NCBI GenBank assembly: GCA_000467935.1
Contig: KI259828.1
Location: 1 to 39,554 of the forward strand
Length of the DNA: 39,554 nt
Direction of reading: 5' to 3'
Source: Peptostreptococcaceae bacterium oral taxon 113 str. W5053
GTDB taxonomy: Bacteria; Bacillota; Clostridia; Tissierellales; Peptoniphilaceae
Position numbers and translations under genes: made by a program. The notes beneath the pieces are model-generated. The model ran no database searches. It worked only from the letters and a program-made list of their open reading frames with translations, and was not told where the DNA came from. Each line of letters begins with the position of its first letter. The first letter of the stretch is position 1. Below, in pieces: positions 8,094 through 16,092 of this stretch.

Positions 8094-9449
8094 TTATTCT
8101 CTCACTATTTTTTTTAAGACTTGTAATCCCTCTTTGATTTTTTCTTTCTCAAGACCTGCAAAACCCATCACCAAAGCGGGTTTACCTGTATAACTTCCGA
8201 TGGCGTAACGCGATATCCCATGGATAAGAATTCCCTTTTCTCGAGCCTTCAGGCAAAGCTTTTTTTCGTCTTGCCCCTCTTCTATTTCCAAAATGATATG
8301 CAGTCCGGCTTCGGTACTGCCGACATGTATCTTCGAATGATGCTTTAACTCTCTTAATATCAGTTCCCGCTTTTCCTTATAGATTTTTCGCATTCGATTG
8401 ACATGACGAATAAAAAATCCCTTGGCGATAAAGAGTTCCAAAGTTTTTTGCGTCAAAGTGGATACGGGGCAGGCCGCATAAGATACCCGACGGATATAGC
8501 GTGCCATAAGACGATCCGGCAAGAGCATATAGCTTACACGAAGCGCCGGACTCAAGGTGTTGGAGAAGTTTCCCATATAGACCACCCGATCGCGGGTGTC
8601 GATGCTTTTTAGTGCGGGAATCGGACGTCCCGTGTATTTAAATTCGCCGTCATAATCATCTTCGATGATATAGCGTTTTTCTTTTTCCGCCCATTGGAGA
8701 AGTTCTTTTCGTCTGCCGATAGGCATGATTTTTCCTGTAGGAAACTGATGCGAGGGAGTGATACAGAGAATGTCCACGTTTTTTTCTTTGACTTCTTCGG
8801 GAAGTATTCCCTTATCGTCCATGTTCAAAGGCACATAGGATATTCCGTTGGTTTCAAAAAGGAGACTCCAACGTTCAAAACCCGGGTTTTCAATGCCGAA
8901 CACGGCTTTTTCTCTCCACAAACCGAATAGAATCTGAAACAGATATTCGGTGCCGGCGGTGATAATGATGTTTTCCTTCGTCGCTTTGATGCCCCGGGAT
9001 TGTCCCAAATAGGCGGCGATAGATTCTCGAAGTCCCTCTTCTCCCTGAGGGTCTCCCCGTCGCAAGAGATTTTCTCTCTCCACATCCACGGCTTCTTTGG
9101 TGAGCTTTTTCCACAAAGCAAAAGGAAATTTCTTATCCACGCCCTGATAGGAAAAATCATAGGGATATTCTTTCTTTTTGATTTTTGTGTCAAGCTTATT
9201 CTTCTCCGGCAAGGGACGTAAAAGCAAATCCTGTTTTGCCACAAAATAGCCTCTACGCTCTCTGGCTTCAATATAGCCTTCGTCCAAGAGCATGGCGTAA
9301 GCGTTTTCTACCGTATTGATGCCGATGTTCATTCGATTGGACAAAGCTCGCTTACTCTCCAGTCTCATACCGATTTTCATATCGCCCCGGTCAATTTTCT
9401 CTTTAATATCTTCATAGATTTCCATATAAATCGGTTTTTTCTCTTTCAT
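8094..9449 (-). CDS. MocR/PdxR-family transcriptional regulator lacking the PLP-binding lysine
   Basis: A 451-residue GntR-type regulator. Residues 1-72 are a winged helix-turn-helix (SNRMNIGINTVENAY). Residues 95-450 form a fold-type I aminotransferase domain. The PLP-pocket motifs TPSHQFPTG (231-239) and EDDYDGEF (263-270) are intact. At the Schiff-base position the usual FSKTL reads FSNTL, so Asn297 (codon AAC) replaces the lysine. In the family PLP normally binds this Lys covalently as an internal aldimine and acts as effector. Here it could only bind non-covalently, or as an amino acid-PLP adduct, or not at all. The gene is divergent from pdxS, the classic setting for PdxR activators of PLP synthesis, and lies directly upstream of a PLP-dependent enzyme gene. 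The start follows TAGGAG. Confidence 0.88.
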   Translation of the reverse strand: MKEKKPIYMEIYEDIKEKIDRGDMKIGMRLESKRALSNRMNIGINTVENAYAMLLDEGYIEARERRGYFVAKQDLLLRPLPEKNKLDTKIKKKEYPYDFSYQGVDKKFPFALWKKLTKEAVDVERENLLRRGDPQGEEGLRESIAAYLGQSRGIKATKENIIITAGTEYLFQILFGLWREKAVFGIENPGFERWSLLFETNGISYVPLNMDDKGILPEEVKEKNVDILCITPSHQFPTGKIMPIGRRKELLQWAEKEKRYIIEDDYDGEFKYTGRPIPALKSIDTRDRVVYMGNFSNTLSPALRVSYMLLPDRLMARYIRRVSYAACPVSTLTQKTLELFIAKGFFIRHVNRMRKIYKEKRELILRELKHHSKIHVGSTEAGLHIILEIEEGQDEKKLCLKAREKGILIHGISRYAIGSYTGKPALVMGFAGLEKEKIKEGLQVLKKIVRE

Positions 9450-9461
9450 ACTTTCTCCTAT

Positions 9462-9521
9462 CTGGTCCCATAAAAATATTTTATTTTGGTTCTTTTAAAC
9501 TGACCAGTTCTATTCTATACT
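9462..9521. promoter_or_regulatory. Divergent regulator/pdxS promoter with GACCAG half-sites
   Basis: The hexamer GACCAG occurs at 9502-9507 on the plus strand and again, inverted, at 9462-9467, with a related TGGTTC at 9487-9492. A -10 box TATACT lies at 9516-9521, oriented to pdxS. The sequence 17 bp upstream is a poor -35 hexamer, which fits activator-dependent transcription. These are plausible PdxR-type operators, judged by position and symmetry only. Confidence 0.4.
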
Positions 9522-9539
9522 ATCTTCAAGATTGAAGCA

Positions 9540-9566
9540 ACCGGTTTTTTCCGGCCGGAAACCGGT
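9540..9566 (+). promoter_or_regulatory. Hairpin in the pdxS leader next to the ribosome site
   Basis: ACCGGTTT (9540-9547) pairs perfectly with AAACCGGT (9559-9566), enclosing a palindromic CCGGCCGG. The hairpin ends 4 nt before the AAGGAG ribosome site at 9571. It could modulate translation or mRNA stability. It is not a terminator for pdxS because no T-run follows. Confidence 0.4.
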
Positions 9567-9586
9567 AAAAAAGGAGTGTTCTTGAT

Positions 9587-10441
9587 ATGAAAAAAGATGT
9601 AACCAAGCAATTTATCGGCGGCGTTATTATGGACGTTACCACCCCCGAACAGGCAAGAATTGCAGAAGAAGCCGGCGCTGTAGCCGTCATGGCTTTGGAG
9701 CGAATTCCGGCGGATATTCGTATTGCCGGCGGCGTTTCCCGCATGTCCGATCCCAAAATGATTCAGAGTATTATGGATGCTGTAAGCATTCCGGTTATGG
9801 CGAAAGTGCGTATCGGACATTTTGTAGAAGCTCAAATTTTGGAAGCGATCGGCATTGACTATATCGATGAAAGCGAAGTATTGTCTCCGGCGGATCATAT
9901 TTACCATGTAGATAAAAATAAATTTAAAACCCCTTTTGTTTGTGGAGCAAGAAACTTAGGCGAAGCCCTTCGTCGTATCCGGGAAGGCGCTTCGATGATT
10001 CGGACCAAAGGGGAAGCGGGGACGGGAGATGTGGTTCAAGCCGTTTCCCACATGCGTCAAATTCAAGGAGAAATCCGTAAAGTCGCCGCGATGTCCGAAG
10101 ATGAATTATATCATGCGGCAAAAGAATTGGCTGTTCCCTATGAATTGGTGAAATATGTCCATGATCATGGCAAACTTCCCGTTGTAAACTTTTCCGCAGG
10201 CGGCGTGGCGACGCCTGCCGATGCCGCTTTGATGCGTCAGCTGGGTGCTGAAGGCGTGTTTGTAGGCAGCGGAATCTTTAAATCCGGAAATCCGGAAAAA
10301 CGTGCAAAAGCTATTGTTCGTGCCGTTCAAAACTACAATGACCCGAAAATTTTGGCGGAAGTTTCCGAAGACCTTGGTGAAGCTATGGTGGGCATCAACG
10401 AAGACGAAATCGAAATCATTATGGCAAATCGTGGAATCTAA
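9587..10441 (+). CDS. pdxS: Pyridoxal 5'-phosphate synthase, PdxS subunit
   Basis: A 284-residue (beta/alpha)8 barrel that builds PLP from ribose 5-phosphate, glyceraldehyde 3-phosphate and ammonia. Asp16, Lys73 (VMAKVRIGH) and Lys141 (RTKGEAGTGD) match the catalytic Asp and the two Schiff-base lysines of the family. The N-terminus is several residues shorter than the usual form, and the C-terminal tail (EIEIIMANRGI) differs from the common ending. The partner glutaminase pdxT, normally the next gene, is absent: a strong terminator follows at once. It must be elsewhere, or the enzyme uses free ammonia. A MocR regulator is divergent upstream. The ATG is 10 nt from AAGGAG. Confidence 0.95.
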   Translation: MKKDVTKQFIGGVIMDVTTPEQARIAEEAGAVAVMALERIPADIRIAGGVSRMSDPKMIQSIMDAVSIPVMAKVRIGHFVEAQILEAIGIDYIDESEVLSPADHIYHVDKNKFKTPFVCGARNLGEALRRIREGASMIRTKGEAGTGDVVQAVSHMRQIQGEIRKVAAMSEDELYHAAKELAVPYELVKYVHDHGKLPVVNFSAGGVATPADAALMRQLGAEGVFVGSGIFKSGNPEKRAKAIVRAVQNYNDPKILAEVSEDLGEAMVGINEDEIEIIMANRGI

Positions 10442-10461
10442 ATCGCAATAATCCTCTTTGT

Positions 10462-10499
10462 ACACAAAAAAGTGACCTCTGCCGGTCACTTTTTTGTGT
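10462..10499 (+). terminator. Terminator after pdxS (first copy of a repeated terminator)
   Basis: A 16-bp perfect stem (10462-10477 with 10484-10499) and a short loop are followed by T-rich DNA. Its sequence recurs almost unchanged at 11999-12038 in the same orientation. Confidence 0.9.
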
Positions 10500-10518
10500 T
10501 TTTGTTTGGACTGGAATT

Positions 10519-10714
10519 TTACTTTTCAAATCGCTTTGACTTGAACCGTATATTATATTCATTGGATTTAAATCCCCATCTTCATCCTTGTAATGCTTCC
10601 TCTGCAAAGGCATAGGATATATCTTTTCCGCCCTTTGAACCTGTATCTGTTTTTGAGGTCTAAAATTTCGACGTCAATCTTATTTTTTATTATATCTTGG
10701 TCTATGACAACCAT
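10519..10714 (-). pseudogene. Short decayed reading frame downstream of the methyltransferase
   Basis: Starting from an ATG at 10714 the minus strand reads about 30 plausible codons (MVVIDQDIIKNKIDVEIL...). Protein-like text then continues in another frame to a TAA at 10519-10521 (including SYAFAEEALQG and YNIRFKSKRFEK), with an in-frame stop. It looks like a gene broken by at least one frameshift and one nonsense change. The family is not recognised. It lies between the two repeated terminators. Confidence 0.25.
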
Positions 10715-10755
10715 TCCATCGCTTTATGAAATAAGTTTGCACAAGGACTCTAAAT

Positions 10756-11589
10756 TTATTCAAAATCCATTCTGTGTATAGCCATCTTCATCATCCGATC
10801 GCCTATCATGGCAAGGAAACGATGAGAGAAACCAATATTAGGACTTTTCAGGTCATAATATCCTAACATATAACCTTTTGAAGTCACTTTGACTTTTTTT
10901 GACCAGTTCAGTTCTCTTATCGGATTGTTTATGTAGAACAATCCTTCTACATCACTAATCCCCATATTCTTTAACGTCTTTGACATCATCAACTTTAAAC
11001 CGAGTTTACCTACACTGTCAAACACCAAACAGCCGCCTTTATATCTTTTTGCAAGCTCTAATACCAATGTCTTTACTTCATCCCTCTTAAAATAGTGAAA
11101 TACTCCGGCGGCAAAGAAAATGACACCGTTCGTCCCATCAATCCGATCCATCCATGAATAATCTTTTAAGTCGCAAGCAATATTCTGTTCTCTATCCTGT
11201 TCAATAATAAGTTCTTTACGAACTTCTATAACATCAGGAAAATCCACATTCACAATACGGCAAAGTCCATTGTCGCAAGCTTTTCCCGTTTCATCCAACC
11301 CACAGCCGAGATTTACAAGCACGGCTTTAGGATACTTTTTTAAATACTCTTTAATCTCCCAGATCATATCCAGTTGCCTCATTGCAGCCTCAAGAGAACC
11401 GAACTCATACAAAAATGAATTATTCTTTTTCTCCAATTCCGAAAAATCATAGTCTAAGTTATCACATAATTTCTTTGCAAAACTATCTGTATAGAGTTCG
11501 GGGAACTTTTCCGAGCACATTTTTCTTCCGTATAGCGGAACAATCAAGGTTTCCTGAACGGTATTTTTTTCTATCCTAACTTTCTTCAT
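10756..11589 (-). CDS. SAM-dependent methyltransferase, leucine carboxyl methyltransferase (LCM/TcmP-like) family
   Basis: A 277-residue class I methyltransferase. VLVNLGCGLDE is the LCM form of the SAM-binding motif I, with the acidic end of strand 2 in NVDFPDV and a motif IV-like FFAAGVFHYF. Bacterial members methylate carboxyl or hydroxyl groups of small molecules, including polyketides. The substrate here is unknown. An upstream in-frame start at 11637 exists, but the ATG at 11589 has the ribosome site (AAGGGGTG, 9 nt) and begins at the conserved part. The gene is isolated, bracketed by two copies of one terminator and flanked by decayed frames on both sides, which suggests acquisition by transfer. 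Confidence 0.8.
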   Translation of the reverse strand: MKKVRIEKNTVQETLIVPLYGRKMCSEKFPELYTDSFAKKLCDNLDYDFSELEKKNNSFLYEFGSLEAAMRQLDMIWEIKEYLKKYPKAVLVNLGCGLDETGKACDNGLCRIVNVDFPDVIEVRKELIIEQDREQNIACDLKDYSWMDRIDGTNGVIFFAAGVFHYFKRDEVKTLVLELAKRYKGGCLVFDSVGKLGLKLMMSKTLKNMGISDVEGLFYINNPIRELNWSKKVKVTSKGYMLGYYDLKSPNIGFSHRFLAMIGDRMMKMAIHRMDFE

Positions 11590-11645
11590 ATCTATACGCA
11601 CCCCTTTCGATAATATATCCCACTTCATGCGTGACAAACGCTCTT

Positions 11646-11967
11646 TTATAATTCCAAACGATTCTCTTTTAACAAAAAATCAAATACACTCATCGTCGTC
11701 ATTCTCTGCGCCTCTCTTTTTGCATTCATTTTTTTGTATATTCTATTTTCCAAGCGGTCAAATTCGGTGAAATTTTACTGTCCTTCTACGTATTTTTTCA
11801 TCATTATATCAATTTCCTTAAAGACAGACAAACTCTTATTGAAATCCTTATACCGATTTGCATATATTTTTCGATAGGATAGTCCTCTTTTTCTAAGAAC
11901 AATCGAATTCTATTTCATGCTCTTTTAAACGATCTTTTCCATCAAAACAAGCCTTCAAAATCTTTAA
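11646..11967 (-). pseudogene. Decayed gene fragment upstream of the methyltransferase
   Basis: Joining two frames on the minus strand gives about 105 codons of protein-like sequence ending at TAA 11646-11648. The first part (ACFDGKDRLKEHEIEFD) lies in one frame. After a frameshift near 11897 it continues as RYKDFNKSLSVFKEIDIMMK, hits a TAA after VEGQ, and continues in the same frame as FTEFDRLENRIYKKMNAKRE to ENRLEL. The composition is helical and charged, and it lacks any start codon. I do not recognise the family. The rest of 11590-12040 holds only the terminator copy and an A+T-rich spacer. Confidence 0.4.
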
Positions 11968-11998
11968 TTATTGCCTTTTAAAGAAAGAATTTTTGTGC

Positions 11999-12038
11999 AC
12001 ACAAAAAAGTGACCTCTGTCGGTCACTCTTTTTGTGTT
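11999..12038. terminator. Terminator after clpC (second copy of the repeated terminator)
   Basis: It shares about 40 bp with the terminator after pdxS, with two differences by eye, and has the same orientation. The stem is flanked by A-run and T-run, so it ends the minus-strand clpC operon (stop at 12041). Confidence 0.88.
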
Positions 12039-12040
12039 TT

Positions 12041-14497
12041 TTATTTGACTGTTTCTTCCAGTTCTACCATCCCTTCATCGGCTTTTTCTTTTTTCCGAAA
12101 TACAATCTTTTTCTTTCGAGTGTCATAGTCAATCAGGATATCTTCATTTTTGGAAATTTTCCCCGCCAGAATCTCTTCGGACAAGCGATTTTCAATTAAA
12201 TTTTCCATAGTACGGCGCAACGGTCTTGCCCCGTAATTTTCATCATAACCGGCTTTGGCGATTTCTTTTTGTACTTTTTTATCGATTTCCACATGAATAT
12301 CCATGTTTTGAAGTCGTCCTTCAATCTCTTCGGTCATCAGTCCCACAATTTTTTGTACCGAATCTTCTTTGAGGTGTTGGAAGACGATGATGTCGTCCAC
12401 ACGGTTCAAAAATTCCGGGCGGAAGGTTTTTTTCAATTCTTCATGAATGATTTCCTTCATTTTTTCGTATTCAGCCAGATTTTCATTTTCCTGTATGGCA
12501 AAACCCATGGTATTACGTTTGTTCAAAGAAGTGGCTCCCACATTGGAGGTCATAATGAGTACCGTGTTTTTAAAGTTCACCACTCTGCCTTTGGAGTCGG
12601 TCAATCGTCCGTCGTCCAAAACCTGAAGCAAAATATGGAACACATCGGGATGGGCTTTTTCAATTTCATCAAAGAGCACTACACTGTAAGGCTTTCTGCG
12701 AACCGCCTCCGTCAGTTGCCCTCCGTCGTCATAGCCCACATATCCGGGGGGAGAGCCTACCAGTCGGCTCACGCTGTGTTTTTCCATGTATTCGCTCATA
12801 TCGATACGAATCATGGCTTCTTCATCGCCGAAGAGACTTTTTGCCAAGGACTTTGCCAAATAAGTTTTGCCCACACCGGTAGGTCCGACAAAGATAAAAC
12901 TGCCCACGGGTTTTTTCGGATCCGCAAGACCTACACGGGAGCGTTTGATGGCATGAGAGATGGCGTCAATCGCCAAATCCTGTCCGATGACAATGGACTT
13001 TAACTCTTTGTCCAAATTCAAATAGCGCTCCGACTCCTCGACGGTCATTTTGGTCACGGGGACATTGCTCCATTGGGATACAATCTTCGCAATCTGGTCA
13101 AAACCGACCACCATATTTTTGAGCTTCTTTTGTTTTTTCCATTCCTCTTGAACCTGCTTTAATTCCCTGCGAATGGTTTCCGTTTCATCGCGCAGGGAAG
13201 CCGCCTTTTCAAAAGCCTGATTGGCTACCGCCTGTTCCTTTTCTTTTTCTAATGCATCCAGTTTTTCTTCCAGTTCTTTCAGACTGTTGGGGGCTACAAA
13301 ATTTTTCACACGAATCATAGATGCGGCTTCGTCAATTAAATCCACCGCCTTATCCGGCAAAAAACGATCCGTCAAATAACGATGAGAAAGCTCCGCCGCC
13401 GCTTCCAAAGCTTCATCGGTGATCTCCACTCCGTGATGAACTTCGTATTTATCCCGAATCCCTTTTAAAATTTGAATCGTCTCCTCCACAGTGGGCTCTT
13501 CCACCATAATGGGTTGTAAACGTCTTTCAAAAGCGGCATCTTTTTCAATATGTTTCCGATATTCGTCGATGGTGGTGGCTCCAATCATTTGAATTTCCCC
13601 TTTGGAAAGGAAAGGCTTTAAAATATTGGATGCATCCATAGAGCCTTCGCTGGCTCCCGCACCGATAATGGTATGAAGTTCATCCACAAAAAGCACTACA
13701 TTTTTATCCTTCACCAATTCATTAATCGTCTCTTTCAGTCTTTCTTCAAAGTCGCCCCGATATTTGGTTCCCGCAAGCATTCCCGCCAAATCCAAACTGA
13801 CAATCCGTTTTTCCCGCATGATTTCCGGAATATTTCCTTGAACGATTCGTTGGGCAAGACCTTCCGCAATAGCGGTTTTTCCCACACCCGGCTCGCCGAT
13901 TAAAACCGGATTGTTTTTGGTCCGCCTGGAAAGCACCTGAATAATTCGCTCGATTTCCTTGCCGCGCCCTACCACCGGGTCAATCTTTCCGTCTTTTGCC
14001 AATTGATTTAAATCTCTGCAAAACTTCGACACCGCCGTCTCTTTTTCGCCGGAAGAACTTCCGGTCATAGGTGCCTTTTGCAGTTGATTGACAATCTCTT
14101 TGCCGATAACTTCCGGACTGATTCCGCTGTATTTTAAAATCATGGACGAAAAGGCATCTTCTTCCTGCACCAGCGCCAAAAGCACATGTTCCGCCCCCAA
14201 ATAGGTGTGCCCCAAAGCACGGGCTTCATTGCCCGCCGTCTCCAAAACCCGTTTCATTCGAGGCGTTAAAGACATGGGCGGAACCACCGCATTTCCGTAA
14301 CCGGTTTGTTTGAGAATTAAATCCTTAAAAATTTCGTATTTGGCTCCCAATTTTAAAAGGGTCGTGGAAACCATCCCCTCCTGTTTAAACATGGCCAAAA
14401 GCACATGTTCCGTTCCGATATAATCATGCTTCATGGAAAGGGCTTCCATCGCCGCATCCCTTAAAAGCTTGTTGACTTGTTTAGCATTATTTTCCAT
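12041..14497 (-). CDS. clpC: ATP-dependent Clp protease ATPase subunit ClpC
   Basis: An 818-residue Hsp100 unfoldase that feeds substrates to ClpP and, with McsB, degrades phosphoarginine-tagged proteins. Residues 1-140 carry the two Clp-N repeats. The first AAA+ module has Walker A GEPGVGKT (201-208) and Walker B VDELH. A UVR-type coiled linker lies near 410-450. The second module has GPTGVGKT (538-545). The C-terminal D2-small domain is complete, so the length is normal. The start follows GGGGTGAGA, 15 bp after the mcsB stop. It is the last gene of the ctsR operon and presumably under CtsR control, with the terminator immediately after the stop. Confidence 0.97.
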   Translation of the reverse strand: MENNAKQVNKLLRDAAMEALSMKHDYIGTEHVLLAMFKQEGMVSTTLLKLGAKYEIFKDLILKQTGYGNAVVPPMSLTPRMKRVLETAGNEARALGHTYLGAEHVLLALVQEEDAFSSMILKYSGISPEVIGKEIVNQLQKAPMTGSSSGEKETAVSKFCRDLNQLAKDGKIDPVVGRGKEIERIIQVLSRRTKNNPVLIGEPGVGKTAIAEGLAQRIVQGNIPEIMREKRIVSLDLAGMLAGTKYRGDFEERLKETINELVKDKNVVLFVDELHTIIGAGASEGSMDASNILKPFLSKGEIQMIGATTIDEYRKHIEKDAAFERRLQPIMVEEPTVEETIQILKGIRDKYEVHHGVEITDEALEAAAELSHRYLTDRFLPDKAVDLIDEAASMIRVKNFVAPNSLKELEEKLDALEKEKEQAVANQAFEKAASLRDETETIRRELKQVQEEWKKQKKLKNMVVGFDQIAKIVSQWSNVPVTKMTVEESERYLNLDKELKSIVIGQDLAIDAISHAIKRSRVGLADPKKPVGSFIFVGPTGVGKTYLAKSLAKSLFGDEEAMIRIDMSEYMEKHSVSRLVGSPPGYVGYDDGGQLTEAVRRKPYSVVLFDEIEKAHPDVFHILLQVLDDGRLTDSKGRVVNFKNTVLIMTSNVGATSLNKRNTMGFAIQENENLAEYEKMKEIIHEELKKTFRPEFLNRVDDIIVFQHLKEDSVQKIVGLMTEEIEGRLQNMDIHVEIDKKVQKEIAKAGYDENYGARPLRRTMENLIENRLSEEILAGKISKNEDILIDYDTRKKKIVFRKKEKADEGMVELEETVK

Positions 14498-14512
14498 AAC
14501 ATCTCACCCCAC

Positions 14513-15529
14513 TTAAACAAAACTTCTTCTTAAATAATAGGCTCGTAAAGCCTCTATTCGCATATCCGTATTTAAACGTTCCTGATATTGGGCAATGGAG
14601 GCATGCCCCACATGAAAAATCATCTCGTCGATTTCCTCCAAGGTCTTTCCCGAATACATATTCAACGATATACCCAAGCGTAAATTGGACAAATGATTAA
14701 TGGCTTCTTTTTCCTCCATGGTACGGGCATGACTTAATAAGCCTAACGAACGATAGACTCGATCTTCCACCCAAAGATACCCTTTGCGTTCCAAAATCAG
14801 ATTTCTATATTCCCTCTCTTCCTGTAAGAGATTCTTCATCATGGAAGAAAGCTTGCCGATCATATCCTCTTCTTTAAAACCCAACGTCCGTTGATTGGAA
14901 ATCTGATACATATCTCCATACACACCGGAACCTTCACCATACATTCCCCGGACAATAACCCCCAATTTTCCCAAACTGTCAATCCAGCTTTTTAATTGAT
15001 TATTGGCAACGATTCCGGGCAAACAGACCATCAGACTGGCTCGAAGACCGGTCCCCACATTGGTGGGGCAGGCGGTCAAATACCCGTAGTCCAAAGAAAA
15101 AGCATAGTCCAAAGACTTGCTTAAAATATCATCCGTCACGGAAGCCAAACGATAGCTGTCCTCCAAATTAAAACCTCCCGTCAACACTTGCAAACGCAAA
15201 TGGTCTTCTTCATTGACCATCAAATTGATCCGTTGGTCTTCACGCAGAAAATAAGAGGAAATCTCTCTTTGCTTAATCAGCTCCGGACTGATCAGATGAT
15301 GTTCCATCAATACCTTGGCGTCATTCTTATCCATACGGGAAAGCTTTTGATGCACATACTCCATCGGCAAATGCTCCGCTCCGGCGGCAATTTGATTTTC
15401 CACCGCCTGAGCTTCCTCCTCATTCATCTTTCCCGGAAAACAATGGTCTTTCAGATTTCTCGCCAAACGAATGCGGGTACTGACCACCACATCTTCATGA
15501 TCATGACCGCTATTTCTCCAAGTCGGCAT
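14513..15529 (-). CDS. mcsB: Protein arginine kinase McsB
   Basis: A 338-residue ATP:guanido phosphotransferase-like kinase that phosphorylates arginines on CtsR and on damaged proteins, marking them for ClpCP. STRIRLARN (17-25) is the ATP-phosphate binding signature. CPTNVGTG contains the conserved Cys154, and GEGSGVYGDMYQISNQ (198-213) is the specificity loop. An upstream GTG at 15538 is open, but the ATG at 15529 has the ribosome site (GGGGTGAG) and overlaps the end of mcsA by 20 nt, implying coupled translation. The N-terminus is a little shorter than in Bacillus. McsA is its activator. Confidence 0.95.
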   Translation of the reverse strand: MPTWRNSGHDHEDVVVSTRIRLARNLKDHCFPGKMNEEEAQAVENQIAAGAEHLPMEYVHQKLSRMDKNDAKVLMEHHLISPELIKQREISSYFLREDQRINLMVNEEDHLRLQVLTGGFNLEDSYRLASVTDDILSKSLDYAFSLDYGYLTACPTNVGTGLRASLMVCLPGIVANNQLKSWIDSLGKLGVIVRGMYGEGSGVYGDMYQISNQRTLGFKEEDMIGKLSSMMKNLLQEEREYRNLILERKGYLWVEDRVYRSLGLLSHARTMEEKEAINHLSNLRLGISLNMYSGKTLEEIDEMIFHVGHASIAQYQERLNTDMRIEALRAYYLRRSFV

Positions 15530-16079
15530 AAAGCTCACCCCGCTTTTTCTCCACCTTGGCGGTCAACTGTAAAATCCGGTCTCGGACTTGAGCCGCATGT
15601 TCATAATTTTCCGCCACGATATCCTCTTCAATTTGTCTCTTTTCCGCTTCAATTTCCTGTAAAAGCTCCATCACCTCTTCATAGGCCTCGGGAACCTTTC
15701 CCTGATGATGCAAACTGCCCTGACAGGAAGTAATGATTTCGCTGATTTTTTCACTGAAAGTCTCATAACAATGCTCACAACCCAATTTCCCCTTTTGCAA
15801 AATTTCGAATAGCGAACTGTTGCAAAAAGGACAACGCGTTGAAGGCTCTTCCTCCTGTGAATTTCCTTCTTCGTTTTCTTTGACTTCCGTCAATAAACTG
15901 CCCAATAATTTTTCCAAAACTTCTTGAAAAAAAGAAAACTCCTCAGACGAATCCATCCCCTGTCCGGAAAAATATTTTTCCATACATTCCCGACACAAAT
16001 AGATTTCTTCTTCCTTCCCGTCCAAGGGAATCAATCGAATTTCCATCATCGCTTCCTTCCCGCAATGGATACATTTCAT
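15510..16079 (-). CDS. mcsA: McsA, zinc-binding activator of the McsB kinase
   Basis: A 189-residue protein with two four-cysteine zinc sites. Cys3/Cys6 with Cys29/Cys32 form the first, Cys83/Cys86 with Cys101/Cys104 the second. A C-terminal UVR domain covers about 140-175 (EKRQIEEDIVAENYEHAAQ). McsA stimulates McsB autophosphorylation and is part of the stress-controlled CtsR switch. I start it at 16079, after AGAGGTG, because the longer frame would run back into ctsR. It sits 13 bp after ctsR and overlaps mcsB. Confidence 0.93.
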   Translation of the reverse strand: MKCIHCGKEAMMEIRLIPLDGKEEEIYLCRECMEKYFSGQGMDSSEEFSFFQEVLEKLLGSLLTEVKENEEGNSQEEEPSTRCPFCNSSLFEILQKGKLGCEHCYETFSEKISEIITSCQGSLHHQGKVPEAYEEVMELLQEIEAEKRQIEEDIVAENYEHAAQVRDRILQLTAKVEKKRGELYADLEK

Positions 16080-16092
16080 CCGGTTCACCTCT

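Noticed and set aside
9515..9907. 130-residue minus-strand open frame over the pdxS start
   Set aside because: Antisense to the highly conserved PdxS N-terminal half, with no ribosome site.
12269..13003. 244-residue open frame on the plus strand
   Set aside because: It is antisense to the conserved second AAA+ domain of clpC, has no ribosome site and an unnatural Phe/His-rich composition.
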